NCBI GenBank assembly: GCA_036501185.1
Contig: DASYAU010000114.1
Coordinates: forward strand, 83,847-147,846
Origin: Korobacter sp036501185
GTDB taxonomy: Bacteria; Acidobacteriota; Terriglobia; Terriglobales; Acidobacteriaceae
DNA: 64,000 nt
Direction of reading: 5' to 3'
Shown: positions 56,152-64,000 of the stretch, one piece after another
Layout: every line of letters starts with the position of its first letter
Position numbering within the stretch: position 1 is the stretch's first letter
The notes under the pieces: model-generated
The model's database searches: none
Told to the model about the DNA's origin: nothing
Seen by the model: the letters and a program-made list of their open reading frames with translations, nothing else
Program-made: the position numbers and the translations under genes

Positions 56152-56236
56152 GCGGAAGTGGTGAAATTGGCAGACACACCATCTTGAGGGGGTGGCGCCG
56201 AAAGGCATGGGGGTTCAAGTCCCCCCTTCCGCACCA
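56152..56236 (+). tRNA. tRNA-Leu (GAG)
   Basis: GCGGAAG pairs with CTTCCGC as the acceptor stem, then A and an encoded CCA. It has the long variable arm of class II tRNAs. The anticodon loop TTGAGGG gives GAG (Leu). T arm: GGGTTCAAGTCCC. Confidence 0.95.
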
Positions 56237-56329
56237 TACCTCCCGCCCTGGCGGGTCCTGAGATTCCGAAAACCTTTTGAGAGAACAGGAAAGTTTGGCG
56301 CCGCCTCGCGGTGCTGGTGAGAGTTTCGA

Positions 56330-56638
56330 ATGATTTACCTGATCACGGCGATCCACATCGCAGTTTGTTTCTTCCTGATTATTGTTGTGTTGCTGCAGAG
56401 CGGCAAGAGCGCCGATTTGGCCGCGGCGTTTGGCGGCAGCGGCAGCCAGACAGCGTTCGGCCCACGCGGCACTGCCAATGCCCTGTCGAAAGCGACGACG
56501 TGGTCGGCAGTAATTTTCATGCTTACTTCCATCGTGTTAAGCGTCATGGCGGCGCGGCACACGGGCGCGTCAGGATCCGTGCTGAATGGGACAAAGGCTG
56601 CCCCGGTTCAGAAGACCGCTCCGGCCAAGACAAAGTAA
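56330..56638 (+). CDS. secG: Preprotein translocase subunit SecG
   Basis: Protein of 102 residues with two membrane helices (IYLITAIHIAVCFFLIIVVL; TTWSAVIFMLTSIVLSVMAA) around the conserved cytoplasmic loop LLQSGKSADLAAAFGGSGSQ and FGPRG. SecG assists SecYEG-dependent export at the inner membrane. ATG 56330 has GGTGAGAG upstream. It lies directly after tRNA-Leu and may share its transcript, and it is followed by a strong terminator. The C-terminal tail is Lys/Ala/Pro-rich, as in other acidobacterial SecG proteins. The large number of secreted proteins in the window depends on this system. Confidence 0.95.
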   Translation: MIYLITAIHIAVCFFLIIVVLLQSGKSADLAAAFGGSGSQTAFGPRGTANALSKATTWSAVIFMLTSIVLSVMAARHTGASGSVLNGTKAAPVQKTAPAKTK

Positions 56639-56657
56639 AAGTTTTTCAAAATCCGTG

Positions 56658-56686
56658 AGGCCTCCGCGCGCGGAGGCCTTCGCTTT
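56658..56686 (+). terminator. Terminator of secG
   Basis: AGGCCTCCG / CGGAGGCCT stem (56658-56679) followed by TCGCTTTT, 20 bases after the secG stop codon. Confidence 0.85.
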
Positions 56687-56810
56687 TGCTACGCTTTTCA
56701 TCGAATAAAGCAGAGATCCTTCAGAACATATTTTTCATCCACGGGTTTGAGATGGAAGTCTACCAATTACTCGCCCGTAAAAGCCGCGCCCATCGTCCAC
56801 AAAGGAGAAC

Positions 56811-57440
56811 ATGATCCACGAGATTTTTCCGGTTGGCCCATTGCAGTGCAATTGCTCTGTAATCGGCGACGAGACCTCACACGAGGCAATCGTGATCGAC
56901 CCCGGCGACGACATTGAAACGATCGTCGCGGTGTTGGAGAAACATGCTCTGCGCGCTACGCAGATTGTTATAACCCATGCCCACATCGACCATGTCGGTG
57001 GCGCCGTCAAACTGCGCGAGTTGACCGGAGCGCCCATCCTGTTAAACGAAAATGATGAAGCATTGTTGAAGATGCTGGACGTGCAGGCCTCTTGGTTGGG
57101 TATGAAAGATCCAGGCCGCGTGACGATCGACCAGACGCTCGGCGATGGCGACACGGTGAAAACCGATCGTCTCGAGGCGAAGGTGATCCACACGCCGGGA
57201 CACTCGCAGGGCAGCATCTGCCTCCTGTTTTCGACGGAGAACACGCTGATCGCCGGCGATACCCTATTTCAGGGAAGCATTGGCCGCACCGACCTTCCTG
57301 GCGGTTCCTACGAGAAAATTTTGCAGTCCATCCACCAGAAGCTGCTCGTGCTACCGGGGGGGACCAAGGTGGTGCCGGGCCACGGCCCGCTGACGACGAT
57401 CGACGAAGAGCGCGACCGCAATCCGTTCCTGCAAACCTGA
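56811..57440 (+). CDS. Metallo-beta-lactamase-fold hydrolase (glyoxalase II-like)
   Basis: Soluble enzyme of 209 residues. Metal ligands: THAHIDH (His56, His58, Asp60, His61), HTPGHSQGS, AGDTLFQGSIGRTD and the late His in VVPGHGP. This is the layout of the YcbL/glyoxalase-II-type group that hydrolyses thioesters such as S-lactoylglutathione analogues using a dinuclear Zn/Fe centre. The C-terminal glutathione-binding domain of classical GloB is absent, so the substrate may be a different thioester. ATG 56811 follows AAAGGAGAAC, a strong ribosome binding site. Confidence 0.92.
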   Translation: MIHEIFPVGPLQCNCSVIGDETSHEAIVIDPGDDIETIVAVLEKHALRATQIVITHAHIDHVGGAVKLRELTGAPILLNENDEALLKMLDVQASWLGMKDPGRVTIDQTLGDGDTVKTDRLEAKVIHTPGHSQGSICLLFSTENTLIAGDTLFQGSIGRTDLPGGSYEKILQSIHQKLLVLPGGTKVVPGHGPLTTIDEERDRNPFLQT

Positions 57441-57464
57441 CGCCGAGTACCCGCGCTAGGTACA

Positions 57465-59522
57465 ATGGGTGCGTCGATGTTACGACGCCGCATATGGGTG
57501 TGGTGCGTGCTTTGCGCGGCGGCATGCGCACAAAGCACGCTGCCGGAGCAGACGCTCGGCGGCGTCACGATCCGTGAGCAGTGGGTCCCCATGCGTGACG
57601 GCGTGAAACTTGCCGCCAACCTGTTCTTCCCTGCTGATCTCCAACCCAGCGAAAAAATTCCGGCACTCCTCGAATATCTTCCTTATCGCAAAGACGATTG
57701 GTCTCTAGGCCGCGACTATTCCCTCCACTCGTATTTCGTGAAGCACCGCTACGTGGTGGCGCGGGTCGACATCCGCGGCACAGGTCGCAGCGAAGGAGCA
57801 ACCCCGGACCGCGAATATTCGGAGCAGGAAATGCGCGACGGCGAAGACGTGATTGCCTGGCTCGCGCGCCAGCCATGGTCGAACGGAAGTGTAGGGATGC
57901 TGGGAATCTCCTGGGGCGGCTTTAACGCGATCCAGATGGCGATGCGTCATCCCCCAGCGCTGAAGGCGATCCTTGCGGCGGACGCTTCAGACAATTTATT
58001 CCACGACGACATCCACTACATCGACGGCATGATGCACGTGGACGAATTCGAGATCTCGATGGACCTGACGAACGCGCTGTCGCCCGCGCCGGATTTTCCC
58101 ACGGACGACAAGACGCTCGCCGCACACTTCGATACGCCACCGTGGTTCCTGCTCTATCTCAAGCATCAGCGAAACTCAGAATTCTGGTGGCGAAATTCAC
58201 TTTCTAGTAATTACGGCCGAATCAAAATTCCCGTGTTCCTGATTGGCGGTTTCCTAGATGGCTACCGCGACAGCGTGCCGCGCATGCTGGAGAACCTCTC
58301 GGTCCCGCGAACCGCGATCATGGGGCCGTGGCCGCATTCCTTTCCGCACGACGCCGATCCCGGTCCGGACGTAGAGTGGCGCGACCTCGCAACTGCGTGG
58401 TGGGACCATTGGCTGAAAGGCGAAAAGAATGATGTGGAGAGCTGGCCGATGCTGCGCGTCTATCTGCGCGATGGTTACGAGCCGAGTCTCGCGATCAAAG
58501 AAATCCCCGGGGAGTGGAAGGCGACGAACTGGCCCGCGGATGGAACCTTCGACGCGCAGTATTACTTGAGCGACGCCCAGCTGGTCACTTCGGCCCCGGA
58601 TCAGCAGTCGCGAAAAGTGTTGCAGTATGCGCCTTCGGCGGGTGTACAGGCCGGATTTTGGTGGGGCGACCTCACCCCCGATCAAGCGCCGCTGGATGAT
58701 AAGAGCCTGGTCTTCGACAGTGACCCGCTGCCGCGCGACGAAGCGATCCTCGGACGGCCGCTGGTTTCGATGTACGCCGAAAGCAGCGCGCCAATGGCAG
58801 ACTGGTTTGTGCGGCTGGAAGACGTTGCACCCGATGGCTCGAAGCAGTTAGTAACGGGCGGTGGCTTGAGCGTGGCGCAGCGCAATTCTTCGGCATTTCC
58901 GCAACCGGTGGTAATCGGCCGCTACGAACTGCTCGAAGTGCCGATGCACTTTACATCGTGGACATTTGCGGCTGGGCATCGCATACGCGTCTCAGTGTCG
59001 AACGCGCTGTGGCCAATGATCTGGCCGACGCCGTTCGCCATGACGACCGACGTGCTAACGGGCGATGCTACCTCCTCGATGCTCATTCTGCCGGTGGTGT
59101 ATCCGAGGCTGATGCCAGATGTGCAGTTTGCCACGCCTGCGGAGACGGCGACCATGCCGGGGATCCATTCGGAGGGCGACCTGCTTCCGGGTTCGTGGAC
59201 CGAGACCCACGATGGCGCGCAATACACCACGACCATCAACTGGCATGGCGAGGAGCACGACTTCTTCCCGTGGGGTGAAGAGACGACGCACGAACGGCTT
59301 GTACACACAGTGCATGACGATCGTCCCGCGGAAGCAGTCGTCCATGGAGAGGCCTCGATGGAAGTGAAGCTGAAAGATCGCACTCTACTATGGAGCACCA
59401 CGCTCGACCTGCGAAGCGACGCCCACAACTTCTACTACAGCTACACGCGCGAGTTGCACAGCGGCGGCAAACTGATGCGGCGAAAAACGTGGCACGAGAC
59501 GATCCCGCGCGATTACCAGTGA
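57465..59522 (+). CDS. Secreted CocE/NonD family acyl hydrolase (X-Pro dipeptidyl-peptidase-like)
   Basis: Protein of 685 residues with a signal peptide at about 1-23 (VWCVLCAAACAQS). The alpha/beta-hydrolase core has VRDxxRGTGRSEG-type DIRGTGRSEG as the oxyanion region, nucleophile Ser149 in GISWGG, the acid in GGFLDGYRDS and the His in GPWPHSFPHD. The C-terminal half is the jelly-roll domain of the X-Pro dipeptidyl-peptidase/CocE family (MHFTSWTFAAGHRIRVSVSN). It cleaves esters or amides outside the cytoplasm; substrate unknown. No ribosome binding site precedes either ATG (57465 or 57477), but TACAAT is just upstream of both, so a leaderless message is possible. Confidence 0.88.
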   Translation: MGASMLRRRIWVWCVLCAAACAQSTLPEQTLGGVTIREQWVPMRDGVKLAANLFFPADLQPSEKIPALLEYLPYRKDDWSLGRDYSLHSYFVKHRYVVARVDIRGTGRSEGATPDREYSEQEMRDGEDVIAWLARQPWSNGSVGMLGISWGGFNAIQMAMRHPPALKAILAADASDNLFHDDIHYIDGMMHVDEFEISMDLTNALSPAPDFPTDDKTLAAHFDTPPWFLLYLKHQRNSEFWWRNSLSSNYGRIKIPVFLIGGFLDGYRDSVPRMLENLSVPRTAIMGPWPHSFPHDADPGPDVEWRDLATAWWDHWLKGEKNDVESWPMLRVYLRDGYEPSLAIKEIPGEWKATNWPADGTFDAQYYLSDAQLVTSAPDQQSRKVLQYAPSAGVQAGFWWGDLTPDQAPLDDKSLVFDSDPLPRDEAILGRPLVSMYAESSAPMADWFVRLEDVAPDGSKQLVTGGGLSVAQRNSSAFPQPVVIGRYELLEVPMHFTSWTFAAGHRIRVSVSNALWPMIWPTPFAMTTDVLTGDATSSMLILPVVYPRLMPDVQFATPAETATMPGIHSEGDLLPGSWTETHDGAQYTTTINWHGEEHDFFPWGEETTHERLVHTVHDDRPAEAVVHGEASMEVKLKDRTLLWSTTLDLRSDAHNFYYSYTRELHSGGKLMRRKTWHETIPRDYQ

Positions 59523-59568
59523 TTCCGGTTGCGCCCTGCAGTGAACTTCCTTACTCTGAAGCCACTCC

Positions 59569-61128
59569 ATGTCTTCGGTCGCTTCCTCTGAAATGCTTGC
59601 TGCAGATCGTGCACGCATCGCTCCGTTAGCCACGGGACCGGTGGCTGCGCTCGCGATAGCAAACGTCGTCTTCCACCTGCTGACTGCGTGGCGCTACGGA
59701 TACTTCATCGACGAGTTTTATTACTACGGGTGCAGCGAACATTTGCGCTGGGGGTACTATGATCATCCACCCCTCGTCGCGGGGTTGATGTGGATCGCCA
59801 CCCACCTGTTCGGCGGTTCCTTGCTCGGCATCAGGGTAATCCCAAGTTTGCTCGGCGGCTTGCTGGTGTGGGTTGCGGCGCTCACTGCACGTGAACTCGG
59901 CGGTGGCCGCTTCGCACAAGTTCTCACCGGCATCTGTGTACTCGCGGCTCCAGCGTACATGTTGACGTTCCATTTCTTCAGCATGAATGCCGTGGAACCC
60001 GTGCTGTGGACGCTATGCGTGCTCTTCGCCGCCTTCGCGATCCGCCGCGAGCAGTCGCGCTGGTGGGTCGCTTTCGGCTTGTGCTGTGGCGTGGGGATGG
60101 AAAACAAGTACTCCATCGCTTTCCTGATTGCGGGGATCCTACTCGGCCTATTGCTCACCTCCGCACGACGCACCCTGCTGAACCTGTACTTCTGGATCGG
60201 CATGCTCTTGGCGCTGCTCATCTTCCTGCCCAATTATCTGTGGATGTCGCATCACGGCTTTCCGTTCCTACAGTGGCGCTCGGTCATGGCGCAGCGCGGC
60301 GACATGCTCAAGCTTCCACCGACAACCTTCGTCTTCCAAATGCTGCTGTGGACGGGCGCCACGTGCTTCGTGTGGCTTGCCGGCGTCGGATTCTTCCTGT
60401 TCAACAAGCAGGGACGCCCGTACCGGTTCGCAGGCATCGCAGCCATCGTTGTGACCGTGACGCTAATCACGATGGAGGGCAAAACTCCCTATGCGGCACC
60501 GATGTATGCGTTTCTCTTCGCGGGTGGATCAGTGCTCGGCGAACGTCTGTTGCCCGGCGCCATGCCGCGTCGCATCGCGATCGGTATCCTGCTTATAACA
60601 GGAGCAATCCTCGCGCCATGCTTCGTGCCCGTGCTGTCGCTCAATCGAGTGGTGGCATATCAGAGTCACATCCCGCTCCCACTTCCGATCGGTACGGAGA
60701 AATATTCGACCGGCAACAAATTGCCGCAGGTGTTCTCGCTTGAGACCGGTTGGGACTCGATGGTCCAGCAGATCGCAACCGCGTACAACAGCATTCCTCC
60801 GGAACAGCGCGCGCAGGCCGGCATTCTCACCTTCCACTACGGAACAGCAGGCGCGGTGGATTTGCTGGGGCCGAAGTATGGGCTGCCGAAGCCGATCTCA
60901 ACCGCAATGTCGTGGCACGACTGGGGGCCGCGGCAGTATAACGGCGAGGCGCTGGTGCTGGTGGGCTGGATGTTTCCGCCGAACTATTGCAAGCGTTACG
61001 TCGATTTTCCGCCAGTGGTGAACGACGCCATGTACAACGGCGTCGGTTTGAAGGGCGACATGATCCACGTCTGCTACGGCCTGCGCTTCGACCTGCAAAA
61101 GCAGTGGGAAGGGCTCCCGTGGTACTGA
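59569..61128 (+). CDS. GT39-like (PMT_2) membrane glycosyltransferase
   Basis: Integral membrane protein of 519 residues with about ten helices. The first periplasmic loop has FIDEFYYYGCSEHLRWGYYD followed by HPPLVAG, the acidic DE and DHPP motif pair of the ArnT/PMT_2 group of GT-C enzymes. These transfer a sugar from a polyprenyl phosphate carrier to lipid A, protein or a surface glycan outside the inner membrane. The C-terminal soluble domain contains HYGTAGAVDLLGPKYGLPKP. ATG 59569 is 46 bp past the hydrolase stop codon. Acceptor unknown. Confidence 0.88.
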   Translation: MSSVASSEMLAADRARIAPLATGPVAALAIANVVFHLLTAWRYGYFIDEFYYYGCSEHLRWGYYDHPPLVAGLMWIATHLFGGSLLGIRVIPSLLGGLLVWVAALTARELGGGRFAQVLTGICVLAAPAYMLTFHFFSMNAVEPVLWTLCVLFAAFAIRREQSRWWVAFGLCCGVGMENKYSIAFLIAGILLGLLLTSARRTLLNLYFWIGMLLALLIFLPNYLWMSHHGFPFLQWRSVMAQRGDMLKLPPTTFVFQMLLWTGATCFVWLAGVGFFLFNKQGRPYRFAGIAAIVVTVTLITMEGKTPYAAPMYAFLFAGGSVLGERLLPGAMPRRIAIGILLITGAILAPCFVPVLSLNRVVAYQSHIPLPLPIGTEKYSTGNKLPQVFSLETGWDSMVQQIATAYNSIPPEQRAQAGILTFHYGTAGAVDLLGPKYGLPKPISTAMSWHDWGPRQYNGEALVLVGWMFPPNYCKRYVDFPPVVNDAMYNGVGLKGDMIHVCYGLRFDLQKQWEGLPWY

Positions 61129-61154
61129 GAGTGCGCTGCTAAAATGAAGGTCCA

Positions 61155-61231
61155 GGCCCTGTAGCTCAGATGGATAGAGCAGCGGTTTCCTAAACCGTTG
61201 GTCGGCAGTTCGACTCTGCCCAGGGCCTCCA
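61155..61231 (+). tRNA. tRNA-Arg (CCT)
   Basis: GGCCCTG pairs with CAGGGCC, then T and an encoded CCA. The anticodon loop TTCCTAA gives CCT (Arg). D arm GTAGCTCAGATGGATAGAGC and T arm GCAGTTCGACTCTGC fold normally. Confidence 0.95.
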
Positions 61232-61429
61232 TCATCTTCCCCCCTGATTCTTGGCATTTCATCGCCTCCGATGTGCAGACTTTTGCAACATCACCTTGGT
61301 GTATTACTCACGTAACCTGCCACTTTAGTTGAGTTGTGTTTTACTACACTCAAAGCTCGACGGTCGGCTGCGGCGGCGGCATTCTCTCCGCCTCAGCACG
61401 TTCATATTCAACAGTTTACGGGGTTCTCC

Positions 61430-61879
61430 TTGGTAAGCAAGCTCATAACTCAGAACGTGCTGCTCCCTTCCGCATTTGAAGGGGTGGAACTCCAACGGGG
61501 GCAGATTCCCGCGGAATGGCTCATCGAAGGTAATCCAGAAACTCGGAGCACAGTAATCGGTAGGAGCACCGATGGCACATCGTACGTCACGCTGTGGGAG
61601 TGCGGCTCCGTCACCATGGACTGGCACTATGACCGGGACGAAGCCATCGTGATCCTCGATGGCGAAGCCTTTTTAATCGATAAGAACGGCTTTGAGCAGC
61701 GATACGGTCCCGGCGATGTCATCCTTTTCCCACGTGGAATGCAGACCCGCTGGCGAGTTCCCAATTACATGCGGAAGGTGGCATTCCTGAAGCTCAATAC
61801 ACCGCTGCCTTTGGCCATCGCAACAAAAGCTTGGAACAGAGCGGCGCGACTCCTGAAACGATCGCCGTCGGGTCACTGA
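61430..61879 (+). CDS. Cupin domain protein
   Basis: Protein of about 149 residues if the TTG at 61430 is the start; a TTG at 61334 would add 32 residues of low complexity. A single cupin barrel is visible: motif 1 around MDWHYDRDEAIVILDGEAF and motif 2 around YGPGDVILFPRGMQTRWRVP. The layout resembles the Cupin_3 (ureidoglycine/EutQ-like) group, where these strands hold a metal or small ligand, though the usual His-rich set is only partly present (His in WHYDRDE). Function unknown. Downstream of tRNA-Arg and convergent with the RidA-like gene. Confidence 0.72.
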   Translation: MVSKLITQNVLLPSAFEGVELQRGQIPAEWLIEGNPETRSTVIGRSTDGTSYVTLWECGSVTMDWHYDRDEAIVILDGEAFLIDKNGFEQRYGPGDVILFPRGMQTRWRVPNYMRKVAFLKLNTPLPLAIATKAWNRAARLLKRSPSGH

Positions 61880-61973
61880 TTCACGTCAAACATTTCCACT
61901 TCACATCGTTCCTAGAACCGCGGTTCCACAACCACAGTTCGACTCCTGCTCACCAACTTGCCGCCTCAGCTCC

Positions 61974-62417
61974 TCATTTCGCCGATTTCACGGCGATCCC
62001 ATTGATTTCAAACCGCGCATTGAAGAGCAGCTTGTCGGTCCCGAGAAAGGCGCGCGCAGGAAAGTCGCCGTGGAAGTAGCTGGCGTAAACCTTGTTGAAG
62101 GTTTCGTACTGCGTGAGATCGGTGCAGAAGACCTGCAGCGAGACGATCTCGTCCATGGTCATACCGGCCTGTTCCACGACCTGCTTAAAGTTGTCGAGCG
62201 CCATGCGAGCTTCCTGCTCGGCAGTGACCGTGCCCTTTGTGGTGGGGCCGACGCCGGTGGTGCCCGCGACGTACAGAGTGTTGCCCACGAGCACCCCGCT
62301 GCTGAACGGCAGGTTGCGCTGTTTTGCGACCTCCGATTTCAGGTGCGTGCGGTCGGGCTGCTGGGCGGCCAGCAGCGTGGGAACTATGAGAATGAGCAGC
62401 ACGGTGCGGAGTTTCAA
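61974..62417 (-). CDS. Exported RidA-family protein
   Basis: Protein of 147 residues. Starts at TTG 62417, with CCGGAGGCC ten bases before it. Residues 1-18 are a signal peptide (LRTVLLILIVPTLLAAQQ). The rest is a complete YjgF/YER057c/UK114 fold, with FSSGVLVGNTLYVAGTTGVG, TAEQEARMALDNFKQVVEQA and PARAFLG holding the Arg that binds the carboxylate of imines in RidA. Typical RidA enzymes are cytosolic 2-aminoacrylate deaminases; an exported member would need a different substrate or role. Confidence 0.88.
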   Translation of the reverse strand: MKLRTVLLILIVPTLLAAQQPDRTHLKSEVAKQRNLPFSSGVLVGNTLYVAGTTGVGPTTKGTVTAEQEARMALDNFKQVVEQAGMTMDEIVSLQVFCTDLTQYETFNKVYASYFHGDFPARAFLGTDKLLFNARFEINGIAVKSAK

Positions 62418-62692
62418 GACGGCCTCCGGTACATAGATTTTGGCGGGGCGATTCTACTACGTCGATGAGCAACCGCGGGCCCGTCCTTGGAATCGAACGG
62501 CTTCCTGGGGAACCTTGTATGTTTAACGAAGACTTTGCGCAGTTCGTGGATATAGATAACCGTCGATCTAGGCCATCGGAGACGCTTGGGCCCGTCGAGC
62601 GCGATGCTGAGCCGGCGGGGCCGGACGACGACGAGGCCCTTGATGACGCAGCATAAACCACTTTGATACACGGTGAATGCCTCGCGCTCTGT

Positions 62693-64000
62693 TCAGGTGC
62701 AACGTTCAGGCACCGCCGCGGCCACTACGACCCGGTTGCGGCCGTTGTGTTTGGCAGCGTAAAGCGCCTTGTCGGCCTCGCGGAGCAGATCTTCCTGCCG
62801 TTCGCCTTCGCGTGGGAAAACCGCAATGCCGATCGAAATCGTGACTTCGGCTGTGCGGCCTTGGCCAAGCTCGACTCGCACCTCGGAGATGGCCCGGCGA
62901 ATGCTCTCGGCCTTGTCGTATGCCGCCTCTGCCGTTATCTCGGGCAGTATGATGACGAACTCTTCCCCTCCGTAGCGGCAAACCGTGTCCTCGGAACGCA
63001 CTTGCGAGCTCAAGATTTCTGCAACATGCTGGAGAGCTGCATCGCCGGCCGCATGTCCGTGCTGATCGTTGAAGCGCTTGAAATGATCCACGTCGAGCAT
63101 GAAAACGGCGAGCGTGTTATGACGGCGCGTAGCCCGGGCCAACTCGCGGTCAAAGGCGATCTGCATTAGATGACGATTGAAGAGTCCGGTGAGCGGGTCG
63201 CGAATCGATTGGTTCTCAAGCCTCGTGCGTAACCGCAGCGACGCAACTGCCATGGCGGTGAGCTGCACGAATTGCTGCAGGCTGTCGCTGCGTTTTTCGA
63301 CGACGGCGACTGCTTCGTCGTTCACACATTGGATGCATACGACGCCTAGCGTTTCTCCATGGGCCATCAGTGGCATGCAAACGTAGCGCTCAGGTGAAGC
63401 CGCAGTGAAGTGCCGGCAATCCAGTTCGGCAACCCCGGGGCGACGCCATCGCTGAGAGCCGGACCGGATGCCGCAGCACGCTTGCGGATCAAAGATGTCC
63501 AGCATTGCGGAAGAGAGCCCTTCGGCGTGCCACATCGCTACGCTTTCCATAAAATTCCGCGAGTTGTTCAGCATGCAGAACGCTCCGGCAGTTCCGGGAA
63601 GCAGGCGTCCAAGATGCATGGCCGCGGACTGATAAATCTGTTCCGCGGTTGTGCAGAGCTGCAACTCATGGCGACCATCGGCAAGCAACCGCGCCTGGAT
63701 CGCGTGGGCTTCCATCACCTCGACAGTCTGTGCAAGGTCCGTGTTGGCCTTCGAGAGTTCACGGGAAGCCCACGCTCGGTTCCGGGCGTCGCGGTAAAGA
63801 AAGCCGAAAAGGATGAAGAATGCGATCAGCGAAAGGATACTCACGCTGATTTCCGTGATCATCTGCAGTTGCGATTGTTGTCGGGAATCCGTGTTCCGCC
63901 GCTCGAGCAGGCGCTGCTCCTGCTCGCCCATGAGTTGCAGTGCTTTATGACAGCCCAACCCATCCTCGCGGAGCAACCCCTTGGGAACCGGTACCTGGCG
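62693..64000 (-). CDS. Membrane GAF-GGDEF diguanylate cyclase (N-terminus beyond window)
   Basis: At least 435 residues; the frame stays open to the window end. The visible N-terminal part (LLREDGLGCHKALQLMGEQE) looks like the end of a CHASE3-type periplasmic sensor helix bundle, then one membrane helix (ISVSILSLIAFFILFGFLYR). A coiled segment, a GAF domain (ELQLCTTAEQIYQSAAMHLG to MAVASLRLR) and a GGDEF domain follow. The GGDEF domain has the loop YGGEEF and a good inhibitory RxxD site (RSED) five residues before it. It should make cyclic di-GMP with product inhibition intact. The stop is at 62693-62695. Confidence 0.92.
   Translation of the reverse strand, partial: RQVPVPKGLLREDGLGCHKALQLMGEQEQRLLERRNTDSRQQSQLQMITEISVSILSLIAFFILFGFLYRDARNRAWASRELSKANTDLAQTVEVMEAHAIQARLLADGRHELQLCTTAEQIYQSAAMHLGRLLPGTAGAFCMLNNSRNFMESVAMWHAEGLSSAMLDIFDPQACCGIRSGSQRWRRPGVAELDCRHFTAASPERYVCMPLMAHGETLGVVCIQCVNDEAVAVVEKRSDSLQQFVQLTAMAVASLRLRTRLENQSIRDPLTGLFNRHLMQIAFDRELARATRRHNTLAVFMLDVDHFKRFNDQHGHAAGDAALQHVAEILSSQVRSEDTVCRYGGEEFVIILPEITAEAAYDKAESIRRAISEVRVELGQGRTAEVTISIGIAVFPREGERQEDLLREADKALYAAKHNGRNRVVVAAAVPERCT

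Noticed and set aside
62414..62671. 85-codon minus-strand frame upstream of the RidA-like gene, and a 63-codon plus-strand frame opposite it
   Set aside because: Neither has a ribosome binding site or a known motif and they exclude each other, so neither is called.

Overview
The window looks like chromosomal DNA of a GC-rich soil-type bacterium of the phylum Acidobacteriota, probably close to Koribacter (Terriglobia). This is inferred from gene content: Oar-like TonB-dependent receptors with an N-terminal carboxypeptidase-regulatory domain, many secreted S9 peptidases, secreted NHL/choice-of-anchor propeller proteins, and the short NUMOD3-like protein at 35451. No 16S gene or similar marker is present, so the assignment stays provisional.

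Bases 1-34,900 are an accessory-looking island for the cell surface and extracellular proteolysis. It opens with two Oar-like receptors on the minus strand (one cut by the window edge) and a divergent secreted NHL-propeller gene. Then comes a dense block of secreted S9 prolyl-oligopeptidase-family enzymes and secreted BNR/Asp-box propeller proteins. The core is a minus-strand run of eight genes, from 30040 down to 12200: ECF sigma factor, overlapping membrane anti-sigma factor, TonB-dependent receptor, BNR protein, tripeptidyl-peptidase-II-like S8 protease, S9 peptidase, S9 peptidase, BNR protein. Gaps are 10-108 bp. It is flanked by two further S9 -> BNR pairs, 11293-6898 and 34868-30295. A second, paralogous ECF sigma gene (11568, plus strand) runs convergently into the 3' end of the core operon. 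The natural reading is a sigma/anti-sigma controlled system in which secreted endo- and exopeptidases cut proteins outside the inner membrane, a TonB receptor handles the products, and BNR propellers bind or process an unknown ligand.

Bases 35,000-45,000 hold signalling genes and debris: the C-terminal remnant of an FGGY sugar kinase, a REC-GGDEF diguanylate cyclase preceded by two apparently frameshifted small genes, a pair of tiny related membrane ORFs, an NtrC-type sigma54 activator, a secreted propeller protein, and a hybrid histidine kinase. A 52-codon zinc-ribbon gene with a strong ribosome binding site is at 45081-45239.

Bases 45,600-64,000 are more housekeeping in character: tRNA-Asn, a PD-(D/E)XK-like protein, a membrane pyrophosphatase with a clear terminator, two tandem 170-bp copies of a palindrome-rich repeat, an MscS channel, a 6-phosphogluconate-dehydrogenase-like reductase, a TMTC-like membrane TPR protein, tRNA-Leu, secG, a metallo-beta-lactamase-fold hydrolase, a CocE/NonD acyl hydrolase, a GT39-like glycosyltransferase, tRNA-Arg, a cupin, an exported RidA-like protein and a GAF-GGDEF protein cut by the window end.
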